From Desulfomicrobium baculatum DSM 4028 (GTDB lineage Bacteria > Desulfobacterota > Desulfovibrionia > Desulfovibrionales > Desulfomicrobiaceae): a DNA stretch of 64,000 nt. Where the stretch lies: positions 2,854,501 through 2,918,500 of the forward strand of contig NC_013173.1 of NCBI RefSeq assembly GCF_000023225.1. Direction: 5' to 3'. The notes under the pieces are model-generated. The model had not been told where the DNA came from. It did not search any database and saw only the letters and a program-made list of their open reading frames with translations. The position numbers and the translations under genes are program-made. Below, piece after piece: positions 1 to 8,733 of the stretch (its first letter is position 1; each line of letters begins with the position of its first letter).

Positions 1-267
1 CGCGCCCGGACCTTCTCCGTGGTCCTTGGACTCTCGCTCCTGTCCTATGCGGTCAACCTCTTTCTCTTCTTCAGCGGCCGCCTGATGACCGGCGCTCCGC
101 CCCTGGCCACAAGCTCCGGGGTTACGGCCGACCCCCTGCCGCAGGCGCTGGTCCTGACCGCCATCGTCATCGGTTTCGGCATGACCGCCTTCGTGGTCAT
201 CCTGGCCTTGCGCGCCATTGGGGAACTGGGCAACGACCATGTCGACGGAAAGGACGACAACTCATGA
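1..267 (+). CDS. mrpC: Mrp Na+/H+ antiporter subunit C (3' part)
   Basis: This is the C-terminal 88 residues of a NuoK/MrpC-type membrane protein; the start lies left of the window and the frame is open from base 1. Two hydrophobic helices are visible, and the segment QALVLTAIVIGFGMTAFVV is the typical last helix of MrpC/NuoK. MrpC is a membrane subunit of the multisubunit Mrp (Mnh) cation/proton antiporter. The stop overlaps the next start as ATGA, and mrpD-E-F-G follow in order, so identity rests on both sequence and operon. Confidence 0.9.
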   Translation, partial: RARTFSVVLGLSLLSYAVNLFLFFSGRLMTGAPPLATSSGVTADPLPQALVLTAIVIGFGMTAFVVILALRAIGELGNDHVDGKDDNS

Positions 268-1772
268 GCCACTGGATTCTGATCCCCCTGCTCCTGCCGC
301 TGAGCGCAGGCATGATAAATCTTCTGCTGGTCCGCAAAGGCGTCTTTGCGCAACGCCTCGTCTCCATCGTGACGGCATGCGCGCTGCTCGCCGCGACCCT
401 CTTTCTGCTATCCGGCGCCCAAGACGGCCACATCGAAATCTACGAGCTCGGCAACTGGCCCGCGCCGTTCGGCATAGTTCTGGTGCTCGACAGGCTCAGC
501 GCCCTCATGCTCGCGCTGACCGCGCTCCTGGCTCTGCCTGTCCTGCTCCACGCCTGCTGTGGCGACGACCTGCGAGGACGCGATTTTCACGTCCTCTTCC
601 CCTTGCAAATTCTGGGTATAAACGGCGCATTCCTGACCGGCGACCTCTTCAATCTTTTCGTTTTCTTTGAAATCCTGCTCATCGCTTCCTATTGCCTGGC
701 CATGCACGGGCAAGGCCCCGAACGCACGCGAAACGCCCTGCGCTACGTGGTCCTGAACCTTATTGGCTCAAGCCTTTTCCTCATCGCCCTTGGCACCCTG
801 TACGGAGTCTGCGGAACCCTGAACATGGCCGATCTGGCCCTCAAGGTAGCGGGCAGCACCCCGGGTCAGGCGCCTCTGCTGCGCGCAAGCGCCCTGCTGC
901 TCCTCTGCGTGTTCGGGCTGAAAGCCGCCATCCTGCCCCTCTTCCTGTGGTTGCCCGGCCTCTACGCCTCCGTGCTCCCCGCCGTGGCCGCCCTTTTCGC
1001 CATCATGACAAAGGTTGGCGTCTATGCCATTCTGCGCACGCAATCGCTCATCTTCTCAAGCCAAGGCCCCGTTCCGGACGCGGCCGAGCTGCTCTTTCCC
1101 CTGGCTCTTGCGACCCTGGCCGCAGGGTCGATGTGCGTCCTCGGCAGCAGGAGCCTGAGGATGCTCCTGGCCTGGCTGGTCATTGTCTCCGTCGGCTCGC
1201 TGCTGGCAGGCATTGGGCTTTGGAACGAGGCCGGGATAAGCGCGAGCCTCTACTACCTACCGCACTCAACCCTGGTCATGGCCGGACTCTTTCTGCTGGC
1301 CGACCAGGCCGCCCGGCAACGCGGCCTGACGGGCGGCCTGGCGGGGGACATGCTTGAGCCAGGCCCGCCCATGTCGCAGCCAAACCTGCTCGGAGCCCTT
1401 TTTCTCCTTGGCGCCATGGGCGCCGCAGGCCTGCCCCCGCTGTCCGGATTTGTCGGCAAGGTGCTGCTGTTGCAGGCCGCCTCAGCGCCCAAGGCTGTCT
1501 GGCTCTGGCCCGTTGCCCTTGGCGGCAGCCTTGTCGCCCTTGTCGCTCTTGGCCGCTGCGGGAGCATGCTCTTCTGGAAAACCGAGGGCATCCCTCTTTC
1601 CGGAACCGCTGTGTCATGGCCACGGCTCGCGCCCGCTGCCGCGCTGATTCTGGCGGGAGTGGCTCTGGCAATCATGGCCGGTCCCGTAACCGCCTACACC
1701 GAGGCCACGGCCAGACAACTCCTTGCGCCCGAAAACTACATCCGCGCCGTTCTCGGCGGAGCGACCCCATGA
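264..1772 (+). CDS. mrpD: Mrp Na+/H+ antiporter subunit D
   Basis: This 502-residue polytopic membrane protein of the NuoN/MrpD (proton-conducting membrane transporter) family is highly hydrophobic throughout. It carries the family's internal region around KAAILPLFLWLPGLYA with a conserved lysine in a helix, and later the PPLSGFVGK loop. MrpD is one of the two large subunits thought to form the proton path of the antiporter. ATGA overlaps at both ends couple it to mrpC and mrpE. Length is normal for the family. NuoL/NuoN-type complex I subunits are related, but the C-D-E-F-G order decides for Mrp. Confidence 0.95.
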   Translation: MSHWILIPLLLPLSAGMINLLLVRKGVFAQRLVSIVTACALLAATLFLLSGAQDGHIEIYELGNWPAPFGIVLVLDRLSALMLALTALLALPVLLHACCGDDLRGRDFHVLFPLQILGINGAFLTGDLFNLFVFFEILLIASYCLAMHGQGPERTRNALRYVVLNLIGSSLFLIALGTLYGVCGTLNMADLALKVAGSTPGQAPLLRASALLLLCVFGLKAAILPLFLWLPGLYASVLPAVAALFAIMTKVGVYAILRTQSLIFSSQGPVPDAAELLFPLALATLAAGSMCVLGSRSLRMLLAWLVIVSVGSLLAGIGLWNEAGISASLYYLPHSTLVMAGLFLLADQAARQRGLTGGLAGDMLEPGPPMSQPNLLGALFLLGAMGAAGLPPLSGFVGKVLLLQAASAPKAVWLWPVALGGSLVALVALGRCGSMLFWKTEGIPLSGTAVSWPRLAPAAALILAGVALAIMAGPVTAYTEATARQLLAPENYIRAVLGGATP

Positions 1773-2257
1773 AACGTTTGCTGCCGCAACCCATGTTCAG
1801 CCTGTTCTTGTGGCTGATCTGGCTTCTGCTCGTTAATACGGTGGCCCCCGGGCAGATGGTCCTCGGAGCGCTGCTCGCCATGGCCATCCCGCTCTTCACG
1901 ATCAGATTCTGGCCCGATCAGCCGTGCATGCGCAGCCCGCTTACCCTGGTCGCCTACCTGGCCGTCTTCTTCTTTGACATCGTCATCGCCAACCTGACCG
2001 TGGCCCGCCTCATACTCGGCCCGGTCCGGCGGCTGCGCCCGGCCTTCATCACCCTCCCCCTGGATCTGAAGAACGATTTCGCCATCACCCTCTTGGCCCA
2101 CACCATCTCCCTCACTCCCGGGACAGTGTCGTCGCAGGTGGCGGAAGATCGACGCAGCCTGCTCATTCACGTCCTGGACCTGGATGACGAAGCCCGGCTC
2201 ATACAACGCATCAAACAGCGCTACGAAGCGCCCTTAAAGGAGATATTCCCATGCTGA
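1769..2257 (+). CDS. mrpE: Mrp Na+/H+ antiporter subunit E
   Basis: A 162-residue protein with two or three N-terminal membrane helices and a soluble C-terminal half. The stretch HTISLTPGTVSSQV is the MrpE signature. The start at 1769 is chosen because it overlaps the mrpD stop as ATGA; longer in-frame starts run deep into mrpD. MrpE is needed for assembly or full activity of the Mrp complex. The stop overlaps the start of mrpF by 7 nt. Confidence 0.95.
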   Translation: MKRLLPQPMFSLFLWLIWLLLVNTVAPGQMVLGALLAMAIPLFTIRFWPDQPCMRSPLTLVAYLAVFFFDIVIANLTVARLILGPVRRLRPAFITLPLDLKNDFAITLLAHTISLTPGTVSSQVAEDRRSLLIHVLDLDDEARLIQRIKQRYEAPLKEIFPC

Positions 2258-2520
2258 GCACAGCCATCTCCATCGCTTTTTTCTGTATCGCCGTTGCCCT
2301 GGCGCTCAATTTCTGGCGGCTTTTCGCCGGACCGACCCTCCCCGACCGCATCCTGGCCCTGGACACCATGGCCATCAACACCATCGCCCTCTTGGTGCTG
2401 CTGGGCATTCATCAGAATCTGACCGAATTCTTCGAGGCGGCCCTGCTCATCGCCATGATGGGCTTCATCGGAACCGTGGCCCTGTGCAAGTACCTGCTGC
2501 GCGGCGACATCATCGAATAG
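2251..2520 (+). CDS. mrpF: Mrp Na+/H+ antiporter subunit F
   Basis: An 89-residue protein with three hydrophobic helices and the typical MrpF motif RLFAGPTLPDRILALD between helices 1 and 2. A clear ribosome binding site (AAAGGAG) lies inside the end of mrpE at about 2236-2242, spaced correctly for the start at 2251. It is a small membrane subunit of the Mrp antiporter; MrpF has been linked to bile salt or ion movement in some species, which cannot be judged here. Confidence 0.95.
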   Translation: MLSTAISIAFFCIAVALALNFWRLFAGPTLPDRILALDTMAINTIALLVLLGIHQNLTEFFEAALLIAMMGFIGTVALCKYLLRGDIIE

Positions 2521-2529
2521 GAGCGCACC

Positions 2530-2874
2530 ATGCCGGCCATATTCATTGAAACGCTCATCTCCTTTTTTCTGCTGATCGGCGGCGCGTTCGCGCTCATCGG
2601 TTCCATCGGGCTGGCCCGTCTGCCCGACATCTTCACCCGCCTGCACGGACCGACCAAGGCCACCACGCTGGGCGTTGGCGGCATCCTGGTCGCGTCGGTT
2701 CTGCATTTCAGCGGCCAGGAGCATACCTTGAGCCTGCACGAACTGCTCATCACCCTCTTTCTTTTCGCCACCGCCCCGGTCAGCGCCTATCTCATTGCCA
2801 GCGCCGCGCTGCACCTGCGCGCGCCTGCTCCCGCAGGCAAAGGCCGTCTTGACCGGACGAGAGGGGAAGAATAG
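2530..2874 (+). CDS. mrpG: Mrp Na+/H+ antiporter subunit G
   Basis: A 114-residue protein with three membrane helices. GSIGLARLPDIFTRLHGPTK is the MrpG/PhaG signature between helices 1 and 2. The gene starts 9 nt after mrpF and a GGAG-like site precedes it. It closes the Mrp operon seen here; subunits A and B are not in the window and must lie to the left, if present. The tail is hydrophilic and arginine-rich. Confidence 0.95.
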   Translation: MPAIFIETLISFFLLIGGAFALIGSIGLARLPDIFTRLHGPTKATTLGVGGILVASVLHFSGQEHTLSLHELLITLFLFATAPVSAYLIASAALHLRAPAPAGKGRLDRTRGEE

Positions 2875-2940
2875 GAAGGGGCACACAATTCAGGCTTCCA
2901 AAGGCAGCAATCCCATCGACCATGGCAAGGAGAGACTCAC

Positions 2941-3567
2941 ATGGCAGTATTCGTGGCGGACCATCCACTCATCAAGCACAAGCTCGGACTCATGCGCAAG
3001 CATGACATCAGCACCAAGAATTTTCGGGAACTCGCGTCCGAAGTCGCCAGACTGCTGACCTACGAGGCCACCAAAGACCTGGAGACCGAAAAGAAGACCG
3101 TGCAAGGGTGGGCCGGCCCCGTCATGGTGGACGTCATCAAGGGCAAGAAGATAACTGTCGTGCCGATCCTGCGCGCGGGCCTGGGTATGCAGGACGGCGT
3201 GCTCGATCTGATCCCCGGCGCCAAGGTCAGCGTTGTCGGTTTCTACCGCAATGAAGAGACCCTGCAGCCCGTGGAATACTATGTGAAGCTGGCCAAAAAC
3301 ATCAACAAGCGCATGGCCCTCATTCTCGACCCCATGCTGGCCACGGGCGGAACCCTGGACGCGACCATCCGCTGCCTGAAGAACGCCGGCTGCACCAGCA
3401 TCCGCGGCCTCTTTCTGGTCGCCGCGCCCGAGGGCCTTAAACGCATCACTGAAGCGCACCCCGACGTGGACATCTACGTCGCGGCCGTGGACGAGCGCCT
3501 GAACGAAAACGGCTATATCCTGCCTGGCCTTGGCGATGCCGGGGACAAGATCTTCGGCACCAAATAG
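2941..3567 (+). CDS. upp: Uracil phosphoribosyltransferase
   Basis: A 208-residue type I phosphoribosyltransferase that makes UMP from uracil and PRPP (pyrimidine salvage, cytosol). The PRPP-binding loop is seen as [13 protein letters not shown] near residues 127-139, and the uracil-binding C-terminal part as [16 protein letters not shown]. The length matches bacterial Upp exactly. The start is preceded by AAGGAGAG. It lies 66 nt after mrpG and is followed by a strong bidirectional terminator. Confidence 0.97.
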   Translation: MAVFVADHPLIKHKLGLMRKHDISTKNFRELASEVARLLTYEATKDLETEKKTVQGWAGPVMVDVIKGKKITVVPILRAGLGMQDGVLDLIPGAKVSVVGFYRNEETLQPVEYYVKLAKNINKRMALILDPMLATGGTLDATIRCLKNAGCTSIRGLFLVAAPEGLKRITEAHPDVDIYVAAVDERLNENGYILPGLGDAGDKIFGTK

Positions 3568-3590
3568 TCCGCTTTTCACTGCGCCAAAAA

Positions 3591-3627
3591 AGAACGCCCG
3601 ATCTTAATGACCGGGCGTTCTTTTTTT
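3591..3627. terminator. Bidirectional intrinsic terminator between upp and hisA
   Basis: AGAACGCCCG at 3591-3600 pairs perfectly with CGGGCGTTCT at 3612-3621 across an 11-nt loop, with a T-run to 3627 on the plus strand and an A-run just before the stem that serves the minus strand. It sits between the convergent upp and hisA genes. Confidence 0.93.
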
Positions 3628-3644
3628 GGAGATAACGAAAAAAA

Positions 3645-4376
3645 CTAGTTCTGCGCCGCCAGCCAGTCCAGGGCGGCCTTGAGATCCAGGCTTCCGGCGT
3701 AGATGGCCTTGCCAGTTATCACTCCGGCCAGGCCCCGCTCGCGCAGAGGGTGCACGGCCTGAACGTCCTCCAGGGTGGAGATGCCGCCGGCGATGAGCAC
3801 GGGCCGGTCCGTCATGCCCAGCAGAGATTCGAGAGCCGGAATGTTGACCCCCGACTGCATCCCGTCGCGGCTGATGTCGGTGTAGATGAAAAACGCCGCC
3901 CCGGCGGCTTCGAGCTCCGGCACCACGTCGGCCACGGTCTTGCCCGCGTCCTCGACCCAGCCCTTGGTCTTCAGATGGCCGTCGCGGGCATCCAGGGACA
4001 CGCCGATACGGCCCGGATAGGCCTGGCAGAGTTCACGGAACAGGTCCGGATCTTCGAGAGCCACGGTGCCGATGATAAGACGCGTGACCCCGGCTTCCAG
4101 ATACTTACCGGCGACATCGAGGCTCCTGATTCCGCCGCCGAGCTGCACGGGGATGGACACGGCGGAGCACAGCTCGCGAATGAGTTCCATGTTGCGCGGC
4201 GTGCCGCTGAAAGCCCCGTCAAGATCGATGACGTGCAGCCATCTGGTCCCGGCCTCTACCCACTGCCGGGCCATGGCCACCGGATCGTCGGAAAAAACTG
4301 TGACCTGATCCTCAACCCCCTGACGCAAGCGCACGCACTTGCCGTCCTTTATGTCCACCGCCGGAAATATGTTCAT
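3645..4376 (-). CDS. hisA: Phosphoribosylformimino-5-aminoimidazole carboxamide ribotide isomerase
   Basis: A 243-residue (beta/alpha)8-barrel enzyme of histidine biosynthesis that isomerises ProFAR to PRFAR. The two catalytic aspartates are visible in the half-barrel repeats: Asp8 in [13 protein letters not shown] and the Asp in [10 protein letters not shown]. The phosphate-binding segments QLGGGIRSL and [10 protein letters not shown] are present. Its start overlaps the stop of the upstream lipoprotein gene as ATGA, so it is probably translationally coupled. Confidence 0.96.
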   Translation of the reverse strand: MNIFPAVDIKDGKCVRLRQGVEDQVTVFSDDPVAMARQWVEAGTRWLHVIDLDGAFSGTPRNMELIRELCSAVSIPVQLGGGIRSLDVAGKYLEAGVTRLIIGTVALEDPDLFRELCQAYPGRIGVSLDARDGHLKTKGWVEDAGKTVADVVPELEAAGAAFFIYTDISRDGMQSGVNIPALESLLGMTDRPVLIAGGISTLEDVQAVHPLRERGLAGVITGKAIYAGSLDLKAALDWLAAQN

Positions 4377-4996
4377 AAACCCAGAACCCTTGTCCCTTCT
4401 TCCAGTGCTTCGGCCGCGATCTCAAGCGGAGTGATCCAGCGGCCCTTGCGTTTAAAGAAACGGCCGCCCTTGAGCAGGTTTTCGGCCAGCCCCTGCTGTT
4501 CTTCCTCAAAATGATAGCGGCGGACTTCTCCGGTGGCCGTCTTGATCAGATACAGGTCCAGGGTCACCCCGGCCGGACGGGTCACGCCCCATTCGCCGCC
4601 CTCGCGCTCCTGCCACTGGGACACATAGGGCACGAGCAGGTAGTCGGCCTTGATGCACGTGCCCACGCTCTTCCAGTACTCAAGGGTCTCGAAGCGCGGA
4701 CGCTCCTTTTCGGCCTGCACGATTTCCTCGCAGCCCTGCACCGAGGCGGCATGCAGGACCGTACGGAGATCGCTTTTCTCCAGCAGGGCGGCCAATTGCC
4801 CATCCAGTGCGTCCAAAGATTCCTGGGTGACCACCGAAGCTTCCTCGGGCAGCACGCCGGCCATGAGTTCCCAATCATGCTGCGGATGGACAAAATGCGC
4901 CACCGCCAGCGTGACCTGGGACTCAACCGCCGGCCAGCGCGTGGGACCAGCGCAGGCTGTACAGGTAAGAAGCAAAGCCAGAATGATGTATCTCAT
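4373..4996 (-). CDS. Predicted lipoprotein embedded between hisB and hisA
   Basis: A 207-residue protein with a short signal peptide ending in a lipobox (LLTCTAC, Cys at about residue 16), so it is predicted to be lipid-anchored. The mature part is soluble, rich in Glu, Trp and Arg, and ends with a segment about a response to ring-like Phe/Arg residues that I cannot assign to a family. ATGA overlaps at both its start (with hisB) and stop (with hisA) put it firmly in the his operon. No enzymatic motif was recognised, and a role in histidine synthesis is not implied by its sequence. Confidence 0.8.
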   Translation of the reverse strand: MRYIILALLLTCTACAGPTRWPAVESQVTLAVAHFVHPQHDWELMAGVLPEEASVVTQESLDALDGQLAALLEKSDLRTVLHAASVQGCEEIVQAEKERPRFETLEYWKSVGTCIKADYLLVPYVSQWQEREGGEWGVTRPAGVTLDLYLIKTATGEVRRYHFEEEQQGLAENLLKGGRFFKRKGRWITPLEIAAEALEEGTRVLGL

Positions 4997-5583
4997 GAGT
5001 CAAGACCTCCCTTGGTGCTGAGCACGTCTTCGCGTTCCACGCACACGGCCTGACGCAAGGCCAGGCCGAGTCCCTTGAATACCGATTCCAGCAGATGATG
5101 ACCGTTTTGTCCGTAAAGCATGCGCACATGCAGGTTCATGCCCGCCTTTGACGCCAGCGATTTCAGAAATTCACGCCACAGATCCTTCTCCTGCCCGGCG
5201 ATGACGGCCGGCAAGACGTTTTCTTCATATACCAGATAGGACCTTCCTGAAAGATCTAAACAGACCTCGGTCAGGGCCTCGTCCATAGGCACCTTTGCGC
5301 AACCGACCCGTGCGATGCCGCGACGCTCGCCGAGGGCCATGTTCAAGGCGTTGCCCAGACACAATCCGATGTCCTCCAGAGAATGATGCGCATCGATATG
5401 CAGGTCTCCCGTGCAGGAAATCTCCAGATCAAAACCGGCCCAATGCCCCAGCAGGTCAAGCATGTGATCGGCGAATCCGAAGCCTGTTCGCACGGAACAG
5501 ACGCCCTTCCCGTCGAGATTGACGACCACGGAAATCTGAGTTTCCCGGGTCTGGCGATCGATACGGCCTGTACGAGGATGCAT
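4993..5583 (-). CDS. hisB: Imidazoleglycerol-phosphate dehydratase
   Basis: A 196-residue monofunctional IGPD that dehydrates imidazole-glycerol phosphate in histidine synthesis. Two metal-binding His-rich motifs typical of the two internal repeats are seen, [10 protein letters not shown] near residue 65 and [11 protein letters not shown] near residue 163. It lacks the histidinol-phosphatase domain found in enterobacterial HisB. It is first in the hisB-lipoprotein-hisA unit and lies downstream of a hairpin that probably ends tatC transcription. Confidence 0.96.
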   Translation of the reverse strand: MHPRTGRIDRQTRETQISVVVNLDGKGVCSVRTGFGFADHMLDLLGHWAGFDLEISCTGDLHIDAHHSLEDIGLCLGNALNMALGERRGIARVGCAKVPMDEALTEVCLDLSGRSYLVYEENVLPAVIAGQEKDLWREFLKSLASKAGMNLHVRMLYGQNGHHLLESVFKGLGLALRQAVCVEREDVLSTKGGLDS

Positions 5584-5599
5584 AGCGTCTCCTGCAATG

Positions 5600-5629
5600 A
5601 AAAGGCCAGGCTCATGAACCCGGCCCTTT
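5600..5629 (-). terminator. Probable terminator after tatC
   Basis: On the minus strand a GC-rich stem (GGCCGGG pairing with CCTGGCC, one G-U pair) with a short loop is followed by TTTT. It lies between the tatC stop and the hisB start. The T-run is short, so it may act as an attenuator rather than a full stop. Confidence 0.55.
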
Positions 5630-5631
5630 GG

Positions 5632-6768
5632 TTATCCCTTGGCTTCCGCTGCCTCGTCCTCTTCCGCCGGGGACTCTTTGGGCTTCTTCTTCTTTTCGAC
5701 CAGATAGGCCACCCAAATGCCCACTTCATACAGCAGACACAGCGGTCCGGCCATGAGGCACTGCGAGACAACGTCCGGCGGGGTGAGCACCGCTGCGACA
5801 ACAAAACTTCCCAAGATGGCGAATTTGCGGAATTTGCGCAATGTCGCGTGCTTCACAAGCCCCAAGGCCGAAAGGAAAAACATGAACAGCGGCAACTCAA
5901 AAATAAATCCGAACGCAAAAAGCATGCTGGTCGAAAAACTGAAGTACTCCTTGACCGAGGGCATGGGTTTAATGACATCGGAAGCATAACCCAGAAAAAA
6001 CTGAAAACCAAACGGGAAAACCACATAATACCCAAAAAGTGCCCCGCTCACAAAACAAATGGCCGAGAACAACGCGATGGGGATCATGTATTTTCGCTCA
6101 CCTTCGTAGAGACCGGGAGCGATGAACATCCAGAGCTGATAGAAAATGTAGGGGCTGGCCACAAAAAGGCCGGCGATGGCCGCGACTTTCAGGTGGGTAA
6201 AAAAGGCTTCAGGCAAGCCTGTGTAGATGAGCGAGCCGCCGGAAGGTTCGAGCAATGTAATGAGCGGCTGCATGAGCAGCATGAAAAGCTGCTCGGCAAA
6301 CGCGTAACAGGCCAAAAGGCCCACGAATGCCGCGATGATGCAGCGCATCAGACGCACCCGCAGCTCATTCAGGTGCTCTGTGAACGTCATCTCATGCACG
6401 GGCTCCTGCTCTTCGGGCTCGTCTGCGGCTGCTGCAACGCCGGCCTCTCCCTTGGCCGCTATGGCGGAAGCGCTTTCGGCCGCATCCTCCGCGCCCGGGG
6501 CCTCGGTCGAACCGGTCTCGGAATCGTGCGCGGGCGAATTTTCAAGCGGCTCGAATTCGCCATTCCCCGCATCAGGCCCTACATCTGGCCCCGCATCGAA
6601 TGCAGAAGCGTCCCCCTGGCCCTCGCCGGAGAGATCTTCCGTCTCGGGAGAGTCAAAAAGAGCGGAGACTTCGGAATCAGCTTCCGCCTGACTCGCGGAA
6701 GATATTTCTTCCGCTTCAGCTCCCGCTTCGTCCTGCGTCCTGTCCCGATCGGCGCGCTCTTCGCTCAT
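5632..6768 (-). CDS. tatC: Twin-arginine translocase subunit TatC with a long acidic N-terminal extension
   Basis: A 378-residue protein. The TatC core starts near residue 127 with MTFTEHLNELRVRLMRC and has six membrane helices, including the family's EKQ-like conserved loop region and ending near VEKKKKP. Ordinary TatC is about 250 residues; the first roughly 125 residues here are an Ala/Glu/Asp/Ser-rich, low-complexity, probably disordered cytoplasmic arm. The start at 6768 overlaps the tatB stop as ATGA, and no internal start is obviously better. TatC binds twin-arginine signal peptides at the inner membrane. Confidence 0.92.
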   Translation of the reverse strand: MSEERADRDRTQDEAGAEAEEISSASQAEADSEVSALFDSPETEDLSGEGQGDASAFDAGPDVGPDAGNGEFEPLENSPAHDSETGSTEAPGAEDAAESASAIAAKGEAGVAAAADEPEEQEPVHEMTFTEHLNELRVRLMRCIIAAFVGLLACYAFAEQLFMLLMQPLITLLEPSGGSLIYTGLPEAFFTHLKVAAIAGLFVASPYIFYQLWMFIAPGLYEGERKYMIPIALFSAICFVSGALFGYYVVFPFGFQFFLGYASDVIKPMPSVKEYFSFSTSMLFAFGFIFELPLFMFFLSALGLVKHATLRKFRKFAILGSFVVAAVLTPPDVVSQCLMAGPLCLLYEVGIWVAYLVEKKKKPKESPAEEDEAAEAKG

Positions 6769-7106
6769 GCCTTGTCCTTTTCGCCCTGGGTGGGCTGCGC
6801 GGCGGGTTCCTCGGCGGACTGCCCGGCAGGTTGATCGGGAGCTTGAGCCGCTGCAGCCTCGGGCTCGGCAGGGGCTTTGGCGACGGTTTCAGGAAAGAGT
6901 TCTTTCTTGGCCTGCGCCGTCTTTTCCTTCTGCTCGGACTGCTCGGCTTCCATCTCGATGGTCCGCTTCACATCGGTGCTGACCCGGCGGAATTCGCCCA
7001 GGGCCTTTCCAAGCGACTTGGCCATTTCCGGCAGCTTGGCCGGCCCGATGACGATCAGTGCGACAATCAGAATAACTATAAGTTCCGTGGACCCAATTCC
7101 AAACAT
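6765..7106 (-). CDS. tatB: Sec-independent translocase TatB
   Basis: A 113-residue protein with one N-terminal membrane helix (MFGIGSTELIVILIVALIVI), the conserved GPAKLPEMAKSLGKALGEFRR hinge and amphipathic helix, then a Glu/Ala/Gln-rich tail. The FGIGSTELIVI start and the E in the helix suit TatB better than TatA, but the two are hard to separate. It is directly upstream of and overlapping tatC. No separate tatA is seen in the window. Confidence 0.85.
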   Translation of the reverse strand: MFGIGSTELIVILIVALIVIGPAKLPEMAKSLGKALGEFRRVSTDVKRTIEMEAEQSEQKEKTAQAKKELFPETVAKAPAEPEAAAAQAPDQPAGQSAEEPAAQPTQGEKDKA

Positions 7107-7140
7107 AGGTTCATCTCCGTAAGAGGTGTGTTTTGGACGG

Positions 7141-8688
7141 CTATTCCCACTCGATCGTGCTCGGCGGCTTGGACGAAATGTCGTACACCACGCGATTCAC
7201 CCCTTTGACTTCATTGATGATCCTGCTCGACATCCGTCCGAGGATCTCTGTCGGAATCCTGCTCCAGTCCGCGGTCATGGCGTCTATGGAGTCGACAATG
7301 CGCAGGGCGATGACGTGTTCGTAAGTTCGTTCGTCGCCCATGACGCCCACCGTCTTCAGCGGCAACAGCACGGCAAATCCCTGCCAGACCTTGTAGTACC
7401 AGTTCGAGGCCATCAGTTCGTGCTGCACGATCTTGTCGGCCTGACGCAAAATCTCAAGACGCTCGTCGGTGATCTCGCCGATGACCCGAATGGCAAGACC
7501 CGGACCCGGGAACGGGTGGCGCCAGACGATAAAATCGGGCAGGCCAAGTTCCTGGGCGACTTTACGCACCTCGTCCTTGAACAATTCGCGCAGCGGCTCG
7601 ACCAGGGCGAGGTCCATCTTTTCAGGCAGACCGCCGACGTTGTGATGGCTCTTGATCACCGCGGAGGGACCCTTGAAGCTGATGGATTCGATGACATCGG
7701 GATAGAGCGTGCCCTGGGCCAGATACTTGACCCCCGGGATCTTCTTGGCCTCTTCCTCGAAAACCTCGATGAAGGTGTAGCCGATGATCTTGCGCTTCTG
7801 CTCCGGATCTTCAAGGCCCTCAAGACGGGACAGGAATTTGTCCTGCGCCTTGATGTAATGCAGGTTCAGGTCGAAATGCTGGCGCAGATAGCCGATGACC
7901 TCGTCGCCTTCACCCGCCCGCAGGAGCCCGTTGTCGACGAAAATGCAATGCAGGTTCTTGCCGATGGCCTTGTTCAAAAGCACGGCCACGACAGTGGAAT
8001 CGATGCCGCCGGACAGGCCGCACACCACCTTGTCGTCACCGATCTGCTCCGGCAGCGCCTGCAGCATGGAATCCACAAAAGAGGACATGGTCCACACGGA
8101 TTTGAGCCCGACCACATGAAAAAGGAAGTTTCTGAGTATCTCATCGCCCTGCTCGGTGTGCGCCACCTCGGGGTGGAACTGCAGCGCATACATCTTGCGG
8201 CCGACATCGGCCATGGCGGCGATCTCGATGTTCTGGGTCTTGGCCATGACCGAAAACCCCGGAGGAACCGCCAGGACATGGTCGCCGTGGGACATCCATA
8301 CCGTCAGCTTGCCGGCATCGGAAAGCGTCTCCCACAAGGGGCAATGCCCTTCGAAATGCAAGTCGCTGCGTCCATACTCGCGGTCCAGAGAAGGCGCGAC
8401 CTTTCCGCCAAGCACATGAGCCATGAGCTGCATGCCGTAGCAAATGCCGAGGATCGGAAGCCCCCACTCGAAGATGGAGGGATCGATGCCGGGCGAGTCG
8501 GGGCTGGACACGGAAGCCGGGCCGCCGGAAAGGATGATGGCGCTGGGCTGCAGGGCCTTGAGCTCTTCGGGTGTAATGGTGCACGGATGAATCTCGGAAT
8601 AGACTCCGGATTCACGGGTGCGCCGGGCAATGAGCTGGGTGTATTGGGATCCGAAATCCAGAATGATGACTTTTTCTTGTATATCCAT
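7141..8688 (-). CDS. guaA: GMP synthase (glutamine-hydrolysing)
   Basis: A 515-residue enzyme that aminates XMP to GMP. The N-terminal class I glutamine amidotransferase domain has the nucleophile in [11 protein letters not shown] and the His/Glu pair in [10 protein letters not shown]. The ATP pyrophosphatase domain has the PP-loop [12 protein letters not shown], and the dimerisation domain ends PPSTIEWE. I chose the ATG at 8688 because GGAGG lies 6 nt before it; the ATG at 8700 falls inside a hairpin. It follows guaB in the same orientation, giving a guaB-guaA operon for IMP to GMP. Confidence 0.97.
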   Translation of the reverse strand: MDIQEKVIILDFGSQYTQLIARRTRESGVYSEIHPCTITPEELKALQPSAIILSGGPASVSSPDSPGIDPSIFEWGLPILGICYGMQLMAHVLGGKVAPSLDREYGRSDLHFEGHCPLWETLSDAGKLTVWMSHGDHVLAVPPGFSVMAKTQNIEIAAMADVGRKMYALQFHPEVAHTEQGDEILRNFLFHVVGLKSVWTMSSFVDSMLQALPEQIGDDKVVCGLSGGIDSTVVAVLLNKAIGKNLHCIFVDNGLLRAGEGDEVIGYLRQHFDLNLHYIKAQDKFLSRLEGLEDPEQKRKIIGYTFIEVFEEEAKKIPGVKYLAQGTLYPDVIESISFKGPSAVIKSHHNVGGLPEKMDLALVEPLRELFKDEVRKVAQELGLPDFIVWRHPFPGPGLAIRVIGEITDERLEILRQADKIVQHELMASNWYYKVWQGFAVLLPLKTVGVMGDERTYEHVIALRIVDSIDAMTADWSRIPTEILGRMSSRIINEVKGVNRVVYDISSKPPSTIEWE

Positions 8689-8696
8689 TTTTTCCT

Positions 8697-8716
8697 CCAT
8701 CCGTTGTCACGGATGG
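8697..8716 (-). promoter_or_regulatory. Hairpin directly before the guaA ribosome binding site
   Basis: CCATCCG at 8697-8703 and CGGATGG at 8710-8716 form a perfect 7-bp stem with a 6-nt loop. On the transcript the stem ends at the GGAGG of guaA, so it could affect guaA translation or mRNA processing in the guaB-guaA gap. No T-run follows, so it is not a normal terminator. Confidence 0.5.
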
Positions 8717-8733
8717 TTATAATCTCGAAAGTT

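Noticed and set aside
5383-6834. 483-residue plus-strand open frame opposite tatC and hisB
   Set aside because: Antisense shadow; no ribosome site and no recognisable domain.
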